Assembly: GCA_963829965.1 (NCBI GenBank)
Contig: CAWHLK010000043.1
Location: 1-64,000, forward strand
Direction: 5' to 3'
Source: DASXZH01 sp963829965
GTDB taxonomy: Bacteria; Armatimonadota; Fimbriimonadia; Fimbriimonadales; Fimbriimonadaceae
Length of the DNA stretch: 64,000 nt
The notes beneath the pieces were generated by a model. The model made no database searches. It was not told where the DNA came from and was given only the letters and a program-made list of their open reading frames with translations. The translations under genes and the position numbers were made by a program. This document shows, piece by piece, positions 46,160 to 55,597 of the stretch (positions within the stretch are counted from its first letter, which is position 1; each line of letters starts with the position of its first letter).

Positions 46160-48220
46160 TTAAGGTTGCCTCCCACGGGGGACAGAGTCTCGGATCCATG
46201 CATCCAGCCCGAGAACCGCTTCCTTATCCTCGAACGGACCGTCCAGGTTCACGTCCGCCATTGCCTTAGCCTGTAGGTCCCGGTCGAGGATAATCCGCAG
46301 ATAATCTCGCTCACTCATGGCGATGAGCGCATCCATACCCGCCTGCTTCAAAAAGGCGAGGCTATGACGCCCGCGCATGAACTCGCCCGGCAACGTGGCG
46401 AACGGCGTACCCATCGCAATGGACTCCAAGGTCACGTTGCCTCCGTTCCAGGCCGGAATATCGATGACCAGGTCGGCCAACTCCAAAATCCGGCGAAAGT
46501 CTTCGCCGGACATTCTGCCAAGCCATTGGCAGCGAACCCCGGCTCTCTCAAGCCTCGCTTTCAAAATCGGCGTCGTCGCGACGAGGCTGCTCTCAATGAG
46601 AACGATCGGGTTTTCGAGCGACTGCGAAATGTTTGCGAGGAGTTCGTCCTCCCGAGGCACAAGCTTCATCGCGTTGTGGGGAAGCAAAACGAGAAAGCCT
46701 TCCGGCAGACCATAGTCTGCCCGGGTCTTGTTGGAACCTGATGGGATGTTCCGTTGCAGGTACAGCCCGGAGCCGGGAAGGCGCACCAACTTCTCCCGGT
46801 AGTGCGAATTGCCATTTTCAGGCTCCATGAGATCAGAGGACAGATAATAGTCGATGGTAGGCAGCCCGGAGGTGACCGGATGCCCCCACGCGGTGGCCTG
46901 AACCGGCGCGAGCCGCATGCCCGCGTATTGGTAGTTGGCGCCATCCATGCCAAGATCGGTGAAAATCAGCACGTCCAGATCCAGGCTCTTAATGAACCGC
47001 GCGGTTTGGGTGACGTCTCCCGGCACCTGGTAAAAGTGGTCCGCCGTGCTCCGAAACAGCCAAGTGCCGTCATCCGGCTCGTTGCACAAGGAGAAAGCGT
47101 AACTCTCGATGTCCTCGGCATGGTTCACAATCCAGCCCAGGCTCCAATAAGCGCCGTTGTGGAGAGACATGTTGCTGCTGATGTAGCCGACTCGGTATTT
47201 GCCGCCCCTCCTTCTTCTTTCAATAGGCTCGCATAAGTCCGGAAGCGCCCGTCGGACGATAGGACAGATAAGCGTTTCGCCAACCTCGGACAGAATGTCC
47301 CGCACGTCTTCCCCTCTGTAAGCCGCCGCAAACGTGTCGAAATACTTCAAAGCGTTGAAGGCCGCGACCGGATCGAGCTTCGAAACCGACACTTCTCGAA
47401 GCCGGCGTTTGTAGCGCTCCATCGCAGGCTCCAACTCCTCGTGCGACGAGTAAGCGTAGGGCAGCCGAAGCAAAGCGATGCGCGCCAGTTCGCTTTCTTG
47501 GCTCAGGCCGGCAAACGGCTCTTCGCGGGCTTCCAGCGTGTCCATCTTTATCGCGGCCAAGACCTCCGCCGCGTTCGACGGCTTGCCGGAAGGTTCGTGG
47601 CTCCCTCTGAGCTTGCGCCCTTCCTCGACCGGGACGTCGGGCTTGGAGCTGAAGCGGCCCGCCTCCCAGAGGACGTGGCCGCCTTTTGCGAAGCTTGCCT
47701 CCCAGTCCGGAACTTCCAGCATAAGAAGGAGTGCATTCACTAGGTTTACGCGGTGGCAGTCGAGGCCTTTCGCGGAAAGTCCCACCGCGAGAGCCAGCTC
47801 GATTGCGGAGATCTCGGCGTCATTGGATCCATCCTTGCGGCAGCTCAAGGGCCGCCGTTCCGCGAGCGCACAGCCACCTTCCGTTTGGAAGGGACAAGGC
47901 GTTTGCTCCGGACTGCGGCGCGTCCGCAGGAATTCCTTGCAAACTTCCAAAAGTGCCACCCTAGACTCTTCCGGCAGACTGTCCAAATATCGCTGAACCG
48001 GAATCAACTCGCCGATGATGGCGTACGGCGCGGAGCCTGCTTTGCAGCCCGCGCAAGGGCCGCTTCCGGGCGCGAACTGACGGGAAGCCGCGTGTGCCTT
48101 TGCGACAGCATCCTCGATGGCCTTTTGCTTGATCTCACCGGACAGCCGCCGCAAAGTGGTGCTCAGAACGAACTGATAGAGCGCGGCCTGACGCTCGGGG
48201 TCCGGTGGCGTTTGGCTCAT
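46160..48220 (-). CDS. YkgJ-GT41 fusion (copy C), metal site reduced
   Basis: Intact, 686 residues. The first Cys group is reduced to GPCAGCK (C56, C59), while TPCPFQTEGGCALAERRPLSCRK is kept. The GT41 half is complete: YRVGYISSNMSLHNGAYWSLGW, LDVLIFTDLGMDG, QATAWGHPVTSGLPTIDYYLSSDLMEPE, LVIDIPAWNGGNVTLESIAMGTPFATLPGEFMRGRHSLAF. Activity on protein Ser/Thr is inferred from the family. It is a single gene, convergent with the fucosidase. Reduced metal ligands suggest the cysteine domain may be structural here. Confidence 0.8.
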   Translation of the reverse strand: MSQTPPDPERQAALYQFVLSTTLRRLSGEIKQKAIEDAVAKAHAASRQFAPGSGPCAGCKAGSAPYAIIGELIPVQRYLDSLPEESRVALLEVCKEFLRTRRSPEQTPCPFQTEGGCALAERRPLSCRKDGSNDAEISAIELALAVGLSAKGLDCHRVNLVNALLLMLEVPDWEASFAKGGHVLWEAGRFSSKPDVPVEEGRKLRGSHEPSGKPSNAAEVLAAIKMDTLEAREEPFAGLSQESELARIALLRLPYAYSSHEELEPAMERYKRRLREVSVSKLDPVAAFNALKYFDTFAAAYRGEDVRDILSEVGETLICPIVRRALPDLCEPIERRRRGGKYRVGYISSNMSLHNGAYWSLGWIVNHAEDIESYAFSLCNEPDDGTWLFRSTADHFYQVPGDVTQTARFIKSLDLDVLIFTDLGMDGANYQYAGMRLAPVQATAWGHPVTSGLPTIDYYLSSDLMEPENGNSHYREKLVRLPGSGLYLQRNIPSGSNKTRADYGLPEGFLVLLPHNAMKLVPREDELLANISQSLENPIVLIESSLVATTPILKARLERAGVRCQWLGRMSGEDFRRILELADLVIDIPAWNGGNVTLESIAMGTPFATLPGEFMRGRHSLAFLKQAGMDALIAMSERDYLRIILDRDLQAKAMADVNLDGPFEDKEAVLGLDAWIRDSVPRGRQP

Positions 48221-48448
48221 TCCTTAAGGGAAACTACCATAAAAAATCAATCTAGCCTTCTGGACCTGCTTAGATTGCGGCTTTCAAAAGCAATGGCTCG
48301 GCCCGGTCTTGATGATTTCACCCCCAGGACTAAGTAAAGCGCCGAGCGCCGCCCTGGCTTTAGCCTTACAAAGTGCCCTCCATCCGGCGCTTGGCCGGCC
48401 TCAGCACCTCCCTGCTGGTTGGCTTGTCCAGTTTTATCATAACAAAAC

Positions 48449-48478
48449 TTGACACATTGCCCCCAAATATGAGACAAT
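48449..48478 (+). promoter_or_regulatory. Promoter of the AbiE-type toxin-antitoxin pair
   Basis: TTGACA (48,449-48,454), an 18-base spacer and GACAAT (48,473-48,478). The -35 is consensus. Transcription would start close to ATG 48485. If the message is not leaderless, ATG 48512 is the alternative start. The 264 bases between 48,221 and here hold no gene. Confidence 0.5.
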
Positions 48479-48484
48479 CACGCC

Positions 48485-49212
48485 ATGTTAGGCAAGTCCG
48501 GCAACTCAGATATGACGCTTTCGGCCGCCTCTCAGATTCGACGTAAAATCGAAACGGAGGGGCAGGAGCTATGGACGTTAGAGGACTTTAAGCCACTCCG
48601 GCTCACCGCCGTTGCCAAGGCGCTATCGCGCCTCGTTCAGGAAGGGTTACTGGAACGGGCCGCAAAGGGTATCTACTACCGGCCACGCGAAACCGTCTTT
48701 GGCAAAAGCCAACTTGCCGCAAGCGAGATCTCCGAAACCTCATCCAAACACGCGCTCCATCCCACAGGAATCAGCGCGGCGAATATCCTTGGCTTTACGA
48801 CTCAAAATGCCGCCCTTCCCCAGTACGCGACCACTGGACCTCGAAGGCCTACAAAGCTTTCGAAGAACAAAGTCTACACACACCGTTCGGCCTCCAGAGA
48901 ATCGCTCACCCTTGAAGAAGGTGCGCTTCTGGAATCTTGCGCGCTCGCGGGACCTTAAGCGAACTGTCACCCGACGAGACCGTCCGCAAACTTGTTAAGT
49001 TGCTTACAGACCCAAAGTCCTTTAAGCGCATTGCCGAAGCATCAATCACGGAGCCGCCGCGAGTTCGCGCCATTCTTGGAGCCATCGGCGAAGAGTCACG
49101 CCAGCCCGAGCAGGTTCTTGCCCCCTTGCGAAAGAGTCTAAACCCATTGACCAAATTTGACTTCGGCCCGCTAAGTGTGCTTCAACACGCAAAGAAGTGG
49201 CAGGCCAAATGA
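48485..49212 (+). CDS. AbiEi-type antitoxin (DUF6088-like), frameshifted
   Basis: The N-terminal winged helix (AASQIRRKIETEGQELWTLEDF, AVAKALSRLVQEGLLERAAKGIYYRP) and the following domain (ALHPTGISAANILGFTTQ, KVYTHRSASRESLTLEEGALLE) match DUF6088/AbiEi antitoxins, which repress their own operon and counter the toxin. One shift near 48,935 joins RGTLSELSPDETVRKLVKLL and the helical tail ending at TGA 49,210-49,212, which overlaps the next ATG (ATGA). Length after repair ~242 residues. Confidence 0.75.
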
Positions 49213-49793
49213 AGCTCTTTGAACACCCCGACTTTGACCAGCTTGTAATCCAAACCCGGCAGCACCTCAACGTTCCCGGACTCACTGAGCAACTCATCGA
49301 GAAAGACTATTACGTCACCGAGACCTTGCGGATTGTAGCGACGCATCTACCGACCCATGCGATCTTCAAAGGCGGAACGAGCCTATCCAAGGTTTGGCAA
49401 CTCATCCAGCGCTTTTCGGAGGACGTCGACCTGTTTGTCGATCCGCAGCGCTACACGCCGCCGCTTGGCAAGAACGGCATTGACCGCGAACTCAAAACGC
49501 TCAGAAACAATGTCGCAGGGTTTCCTGCGTTCGAACTTATTGAGAGCAAAACAAGCGGAGGCTTCGGTCGTAGCGATCATTTCCGTTACCCGCAGCGCTT
49601 TGGCGGCGCCGCCTCGATTCGCGACACCGTGCTCCTCGAATCAGGTACCGCCAGCGGCCGCGAACCAGTCATCACGACCGGCATCGAATCCTATGTGGCG
49701 CGGTTCTTGCGCGAGACGGGTCTTGACCTCGGAGCCGATGACCAACCATCCTTTCCGATGCAGGTGCATGCCTCCATCTTCTTTCGAGGTTAA
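49209..49793 (+). CDS. AbiEii-type nucleotidyltransferase toxin, C-terminally short
   Basis: KLFEHPDFDQLVIQTRQHL, EKDYYVTETLR, then the nucleotidyltransferase signature FKGGTSLSKVWQLIQRFSEDVDLFV (GG-S and the two metal Asp in DVDL). AbiEii toxins of type IV systems transfer nucleotides to tRNA or another target. Here the frame ends after ~195 residues at HASIFFRG, while relatives are nearer 280-330. The rest appears lost or frameshifted in the 160 bases before the tRNA. The ATGA overlap with the antitoxin implies coupled translation. Confidence 0.75.
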   Translation: MKLFEHPDFDQLVIQTRQHLNVPGLTEQLIEKDYYVTETLRIVATHLPTHAIFKGGTSLSKVWQLIQRFSEDVDLFVDPQRYTPPLGKNGIDRELKTLRNNVAGFPAFELIESKTSGGFGRSDHFRYPQRFGGAASIRDTVLLESGTASGREPVITTGIESYVARFLRETGLDLGADDQPSFPMQVHASIFFRG

Positions 49794-49960
49794 TATATGA
49801 GCGGCTTGACTCGATCCCTGGGCACCTTTCCGGTTCCCGCGCCTCTACTCTCATGACAAGATCGGAGACTCTCGCAAGGGGAAGTTGGGAATTTCCAACC
49901 TCAACAGCTCTTCAAAACGCACAATAACCAGGCGATCGCCTTACTTCGAAATTGGAAGTC

Positions 49961-50048
49961 TGGCGGAGAGAGTGAGATTCGAACTCACGGTGGGTTGCCC
50001 CACAGCGGTTTTCAAGACCGCCGCATTAGACCACTCTGCCATCTCTCC
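49961..50048 (-). tRNA. tRNA-Ser(TGA) with encoded CCA
   Basis: On the minus strand GGAGAGA...TCTCTCC closes the acceptor stem. The anticodon loop is CTTGAAA (TGA), the long variable arm (GTGGGGCAACCCAC) is that of a serine tRNA, and the T-loop is AGTTCGAATCT. CCA is encoded at the 3' end (49,963-49,961). Its 3' end faces the toxin-antitoxin pair. Confidence 0.95.
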
Positions 50049-50215
50049 GAGTGCCTATTTTACAATCATTGCAACGAACTTAGAGTTCCCTAAGCTTGCG
50101 GGTTCTTTGTGTTCCTTACTTGACTCAAGCTGTAAAATCAACAGAGGCGGGAGGCTATGCGCCCAATGCAGCCTAATTGAGGCCTGCACTGGATTGACCG
50201 GACAGAGCACAAACT

Positions 50216-51910
50216 ATGGAAGGACAGAACGCCGGGAAGAGAGAGCGTCCGGGGCAGCCGGCTCCAAATCCCGAAACTCCTGAATCACTAATTTCCTTGT
50301 CGGCTTCCCTAAGAATGAAGGGAGATTTCCAATCGTCGTTGGCAGCGGCTCGCCATGCCTGTCAGGCAGCTCCCGATAGCGCGCACGCCTATAACAACCT
50401 AGGGCTTACTCAACTGGCACTTTCGGAGCTTCCCCAAGCTGCCCAGTCCTTTGAACGGGCCACCAACTTAACTCCAGCTTTAACCGAAGCCTTCTTCAAT
50501 CTCGGCTCCACGCTGTTCAAACTGGGGTCACGTTCGGAATCTGAAATGGCTTTTGACAAGGCAATCGATATGGTCTCTTGGTCCCCCACGGCCCTGACGG
50601 CTTTGGGCTCCGCTCTCTTGGGCCAAGGGCAAGCGCAAAAAGCCCTCGTTTGCGGACAGCGGGCAATTGCTTTAGGCTCCGAAGACGTCACACCAAGATT
50701 CTCTGCTCCAAGGCCTTGTTTCACATGGGCGACGCAGTCGATTCAATGGCCTATGCCGAAACAGGCAATTGACTTCGATCCCGAAAGCCCAAGCGCCCAT
50801 TCGGTGTATGCGGCGGCTTTGGAGGGTCTTGGCATGATTCCGGAAGCACGGGGCAGCCACCTAAGAGCAATCGAACTGGATCCAAACCACGTGCAATCCT
50901 ACGTGGCCATTTCTCTAAACCAATCGGCAAGCCAGGTGGACAAGGAGCTTGTGTACCGAATGGAGAGACTGGCAAGCGCTTCGAACCTGCATGCCGGAGA
51001 CAGTTCGATGCTTCACTACGGACTGGGCCGATCCTATGAGCAACTGGAAGAGTATGAGCTCGCGATGAGGCACTACGACGAAGCCAATCGGATTGCGCGC
51101 TACCTTAAACTGGGGAACATTCCTGTCAACAAGGTCCTCCGAAAATCGCAGATAGACAACGTCAAACGGCTTTTTACCAAGGAAGCGATGGCCCAGCATA
51201 TCGGCCACGGCATCATGTCCGAGACGCCCGTTTTCATTGTGGGAATGATACGATCGGGCACAACCCTGATGGAGCAGATTCTATCGAGCCACCCGAGCGT
51301 GGCGGCTGGCGGAGAACTGCCCTTTTGGATGGAAAATGCCGGGCAGGTGATCGAGCTTGGCGGCGCGATCAAATTTGAAGGGCTTGCCAGATTAGCGAAC
51401 GAATATTTGGCGACACTCAACTCGGTTTCCTCGACAGCCCTGCGAGTCACAGACAAAATGCCGGCCAATGTGACCATGCTCGGGCTACTTAGATTCGCCT
51501 TTCCCAATGCAAAGGTTGTTCACATGAGAAGAAACGGCGCAGATACCTGCTTCTCCATCTACGCAACTCCCAACGGAGCAAGATCCGACTTTCTCCACCA
51601 CAAGGAAAGTATTGCCTTTGAGTACGGCATGTATTTGGAACTCATGAATCACTGGCGTAGCGTTCTTCCCTCGGATTGGTTCATGGACGTGGTCTACGAG
51701 GATCTGGTGGATGATCCTGAGCATGTCACGCGCCAGGTCCTCCAATTCTGCGGTCTCGAATGGAGCGAATTGTGCCTTTCCCCCGAAAAGAACGACCGGG
51801 CGGTCACTACTCCAAGTCTCTGGCAGGTCCGTCAGCCCGTGTACAAGACCGCAAAACAAAGGTGGCGAAACTTCGAACCGTGGGTCGAGCCATTCAAGCG
51901 CTTTGCGTAG
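50216..51910 (+). CDS. TPR-repeat sulfotransferase (copy D)
   Basis: Intact, 564 residues. TPR units occupy residues ~25-250 (SAHAYNNLGLTQLALSELPQAAQSFERA and following). The sulfotransferase domain starts with VFIVGMIRSGTTLMEQILSSHP near residue 341, where the usual Pro of GMPRSGTT is Ile, followed by VAAGGELPFW, VTDKMPANVTMLGLLRFAFP and MRRNGADTCFSIYAT. In the last motif the usual RHP-D-N-C-L-S has become RNGADTCFS. It is the most divergent of the four copies and is paired with glycosyltransferase copy D 44 bases downstream. Confidence 0.83.
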   Translation: MEGQNAGKRERPGQPAPNPETPESLISLSASLRMKGDFQSSLAAARHACQAAPDSAHAYNNLGLTQLALSELPQAAQSFERATNLTPALTEAFFNLGSTLFKLGSRSESEMAFDKAIDMVSWSPTALTALGSALLGQGQAQKALVCGQRAIALGSEDVTPRFSAPRPCFTWATQSIQWPMPKQAIDFDPESPSAHSVYAAALEGLGMIPEARGSHLRAIELDPNHVQSYVAISLNQSASQVDKELVYRMERLASASNLHAGDSSMLHYGLGRSYEQLEEYELAMRHYDEANRIARYLKLGNIPVNKVLRKSQIDNVKRLFTKEAMAQHIGHGIMSETPVFIVGMIRSGTTLMEQILSSHPSVAAGGELPFWMENAGQVIELGGAIKFEGLARLANEYLATLNSVSSTALRVTDKMPANVTMLGLLRFAFPNAKVVHMRRNGADTCFSIYATPNGARSDFLHHKESIAFEYGMYLELMNHWRSVLPSDWFMDVVYEDLVDDPEHVTRQVLQFCGLEWSELCLSPEKNDRAVTTPSLWQVRQPVYKTAKQRWRNFEPWVEPFKRFA

Positions 51911-51954
51911 GGATAAGCCCGCGGCGCGTTACGTGAGCCCGGTTCGTCTTTCCC

Positions 51955-54114
51955 ATGCCGATGAGCGAAGTTACCGAGCCCGCAATCGATCCCGGTCTTC
52001 AACAGCATCTTCGCATGGTCGCACGTTATTGTGAAAAACGTGTCGAAAGCGTGCTGCAAGAAAGACGGGCAGGCGGCGTGATCGCCCCACTGGTCCAACA
52101 CCTTTATGAAGTTCTAGATTACGAAATTGCTCAGATATTTGCTGCAGGATCAAATCCCCAGTTTGCTGACCAGGAGGGTGCCTTAACATGCGGCAAATCC
52201 CCGTCGGTTACCATCCCTGAGGCGATCATTGTCGCTGAATTTCTTCAGGACCGGTTCACCCCGCTCGAAATCGCAGGTTTGCTCAAGGCGGTCCACGGAG
52301 GCGCCTGTCCATTCTCGCCTTTGGGAAAATGCCTGATCCGCGAATGCCGGCCGCTTGCCTGTCGGGGTTCCTCCCCAAAGCCAGGCACGGCTTAGGAAAG
52401 ACCCGAGCCCGCCTTAGTCCAGCAAGTCTCGGTTCAAATGGATGCGGCGGCCCGAGCGGTCGAACACGGACTGCGCGTGGGTTTACGGTTCGAATCTCTG
52501 GACTCTGACCGAGTGGACCTTGTAGGGGCTCTCTCAGTCATCCTCCCGAGGCCTTCCTTCGCCCAGGACTACATTGAGGGGCGCGCGCTTCTGGAAGCCC
52601 ACAAGCATCTGTTGCCCAACGATCCTGTGGAAGCGTTCCACGTCTCCGGAGGCGCCAGACCCGCTTCAGACCCCGAGGAGATCGGCAACGAACCTACCGG
52701 TTACGTGCCGCCAATTTCCGAACGGTCGCTTAAGGAATATTACGACCTTGCCCTTAAGCAAGGTTTGTTCAAGGAAGCGATTCAGACCCTTAGGCTCGGC
52801 ACTCCCGCACAGGAAATCGCGAGAATCGTTGTGCCCCGAGTCTATGACTCGGAAGAAGAGATCGCCGAGTGGCGCGCGCATTATGTTTGCGCGTTGCGCG
52901 CGTTTGCCGAACAGGATTATGAACCGGGCGAGGCCTTTAACGCCCTTAGCATGCACCGCACAGCGAGCCTGGCCTATCAGGGCATGGATGATAGGGAAAT
53001 CATGATCGAGAACGGAAAGATCATGAGCGCGGTTACAGAGAAGGCTTTCCCGGAGTTCGTTCAACCTATCCCAAAGCGAAAACGCAACGGGAAGATTCGT
53101 GTTGGATACCTCAGCGCCAACATGCACGGCAGCAACGGCTGCCGGTGGTCCCTGGGGTGGCTTGCAAACCATAGCCCGGAAATTGAGACATTCGCGTTGA
53201 ACGTTGGGACTGTTCAAGACAAGATCAGCAGGCAGTTTCGGGCCGGGGCCGATCACTACTTCCACCTCATTCGATCGATTCCCGAAAACGCGCGGTTCAT
53301 TAAGGCATTGGAATTGGACTGCCTGATCTTCACCGACATCGGACTTCACGGTTTCAACACGAGCTACGCAACCATGCGCCTGGCGCCTATCCAGGCAACC
53401 GCTTGGGGCCATCCGGTCACTTCCGGTTATCCGGCAATTGATTTTTATCTCTCCTCGGAGCTGATGGAACCGCCCAATAGCCAGGAGCACTACTCGGAGC
53501 GCCTGGTCCGCCTTCCCAATACCGGGCTGTGCTATCCGGATTTGGAGGATTTTCCAAGAAAGACGCGGTCCGAATTTGCACTTTCCGAGACCGGCCCACT
53601 CATCGTCAACGTCCAAACCAAGCCGAAACTCCTGCCCCAGCACGATCATCTATACCGAGAAATAGGCGAAAAGGTAAAGCCGCGAATCGTGTTTATTGAA
53701 GGGGTCCAACCCTGCGACACGATTGTTACAAAACGAAGAATGGAAAGGGCGGGGGTTCGATCGATTTGGCTGCCGCATCTTAATCGCCCGGATTTTCTCG
53801 CTTTGCTCGCCCTCGCCGACGTTTCGCTCGATCCTCCGCTCTGGTCAGGGGGAAACACCACGATTGAGGCTTTAGCACTTGGAACGCCGGTCGTAACCCT
53901 TCCCGGTCCGTTCATGCGCGGCCGCCACAGCCTTGCATTTCTAAAACAAGCGAACGCCGAGGGCCTAATTGCCGAGAATGAAGAGGATTATGTTTCTTTG
54001 GCGGCTGACTTCGAACGACAAAGGGATGCGATGAAGAATGCCGAGCCGGAGGCGCTGTTTAACGACGGGGCGCCAGTTGGGTTCTTGGACGAGTTTTTTA
54101 GAAATTGCTTCTAG
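51955..54114 (+). CDS. YkgJ-GT41 fusion (copy D), interrupted by an in-frame TAG
   Basis: The two open stretches 51,955-52,392 and 52,396-54,114 are in the same frame, separated only by TAG at 52,393-52,395. The first Cys group is gone (LTCGKSPSV remains), but GACPFSPLGKCLIRECRPLACRG is kept. The GT41 half is complete: IRVGYLSANMHGSNGCRWSLGW, LDCLIFTDIGLHG, QATAWGHPVTSGYPAIDFYLSSELMEPP, WSGGNTTIEALALGTPVVTLPGPFMRGRHSLAF. Comparison with copies A-C shows continuous homology across the stop, so it is either a recent nonsense mutation or a base-calling error. Otherwise it would be 719 residues. It ends 3 bases from the convergent lnt gene. Confidence 0.75.
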
Positions 54115-54117
54115 ACT

Positions 54118-55597
54118 TCACTTAGTTTTTCTCGTAGCCTTGGACCTTCTCGTTCGCAAATGTCCCCGCAAGCAAAAGCCAAAAAACCCAAAGGTGAACA
54201 GACCCGCCAGCCAAGGAAACAGCGGTCGAAATGGATTCTTCAGCGGAGATGCCTCAATCGGCACGTTGACGATAAGGTCTTCGCTTGCCCTAAGCGGCAA
54301 CCTTCCAAGCTCTCTTCCCTTTTGATCCACCGCCAGCGTATAACCAGCGACGCCGACCGCACGACTGGCAGCCCCGTCTCTATAGCCCTCCAAGTGGCCG
54401 CAGAGGCGAGTTGTTGGGGTGCATTGGTTCCCATATACCAATCGTCGATAGACATGCCGGCTAACAGCTGGGCCCCCTTTTCAGCCTGCTTGTGAGCGAC
54501 ATCATAGAAAAGGCCTTCAAAGCAGAGCATGGGACCCACCGTAAGGCTGCCAAGATGCAGAGGCGTCACGTCTTGGCCGGGAGTCAAGTCGCCACCTGGA
54601 AGGTTGAACTTGTCCAGAAAGGGCAGCAGCCCCCGGCCGGGCACATATTCACCAAACACTACCAACCGCGTTTTGTCCGCATAGCTCCAATTTTGGCCAT
54701 CGTAAAGAAACGCAGTTTGATATGACGGGTTGGAGCCTCTCTGTCCGCCGAACAGGATCGGCAGATCGTGCCGCAAGGGGAAGGGAGGGTTGGGCGGGAA
54801 ATTCGGTGGCCCCAATCACCCCTTCCGGCAACACTAAAAGCGCCGCATGCGCGGCCTCGGCCGAAGACTCCAACGAATCGATCCTGCGGGCCAGTTCGGC
54901 ATCGCGAGTTTGCCGATCGCCAAATGCCATATCAAAGCCAGGCTGTCCAATCGCTATGGGTACCTGCTTTGCAGCTACCGGCCTCAAATACCAGCCGATG
55001 GAAAGCATTGGAAACACGCAAGCCACAATCGCATAGCCGGAGCGAATCCGCCGTTGCAGAAGCAAGCACACAACGACCACGTTCACAAGGCAAACCCAAG
55101 CGCTCACTAAATACTGAGTGCCGAAAAACGCCAATTGCGTCCAACGCAGGATAGCGCGCCAATGGAGTGGACAACAAAAACCAGGGAAAAGCCAGGCCGG
55201 GAATGAACGAGCGTCCTATTTCCACGCCCGCCCACACGAGAGGAATCGCCCATACGTAGCCTCGCAAGAAAGCTCCTCGAACAAGCACCCCAATGAAAGC
55301 GAAATAGAATGCGCCCAGAAACCCGCACAAGACCCAGGGAACCAATGAAAGGCCGAAGCTTCCAGTCCATTTTTGGACCAGAGAAATGACCCAAAACATC
55401 TGGCCCAAAACCACTATCGCTCCCAAAAGGTAGCTCGTCCAAAAAGCGGACCTTAAGGATGCGCGGTTTAGAGCCAAGAACCAGGGGACCAACGCAACAA
55501 AAACCAGCACCCTGACGTTAAAGGGTGGGAAAGCGAGTAAATAAAGAAGCGCGCTAACTACGGAGGCAAGCGGGAGACTAATCGGCCGCTTGACCAG
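54118..55597 (-). CDS. lnt: Apolipoprotein N-acyltransferase, frameshifted
   Basis: This inner-membrane enzyme adds the third acyl chain to lipoproteins. The N-terminal part is a run of membrane helices (LLYLLAFPPFNVRVLVFVALVPWFLALN; GFLGAFYFAFIGVLVRG). The periplasmic nitrilase-like domain has the Glu-Lys-Cys triad: LVLPEGVIGAT, YADKTRLVVFGEYVPGR and VGPMLCFEGLF. Shifts lie near 55,150, 54,770 and 54,375. A final membrane helix and basic tail end at TGA 54,120-54,118. The N-terminus reads without a stop up to ~55,597, overlapping the next gene, and a GTG at 55,510 is a fallback start. Lipoproteins at 25,263, 32,259 and 42,116 would be its substrates. Confidence 0.82.

Noticed and set aside
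49885..50283. Open frame running through the tRNA-Ser gene
   Set aside because: Its protein-like part (RVRFELTVGCPTAVFKTAALDHSAISP) is simply the translated complement of the tRNA, a common spurious call.
52393..52395. TAG read through as pyrrolysine or another recoded residue
   Set aside because: No pyl genes or recoding signals are seen, and the residue position is not a catalytic or conserved site in the paralogues.
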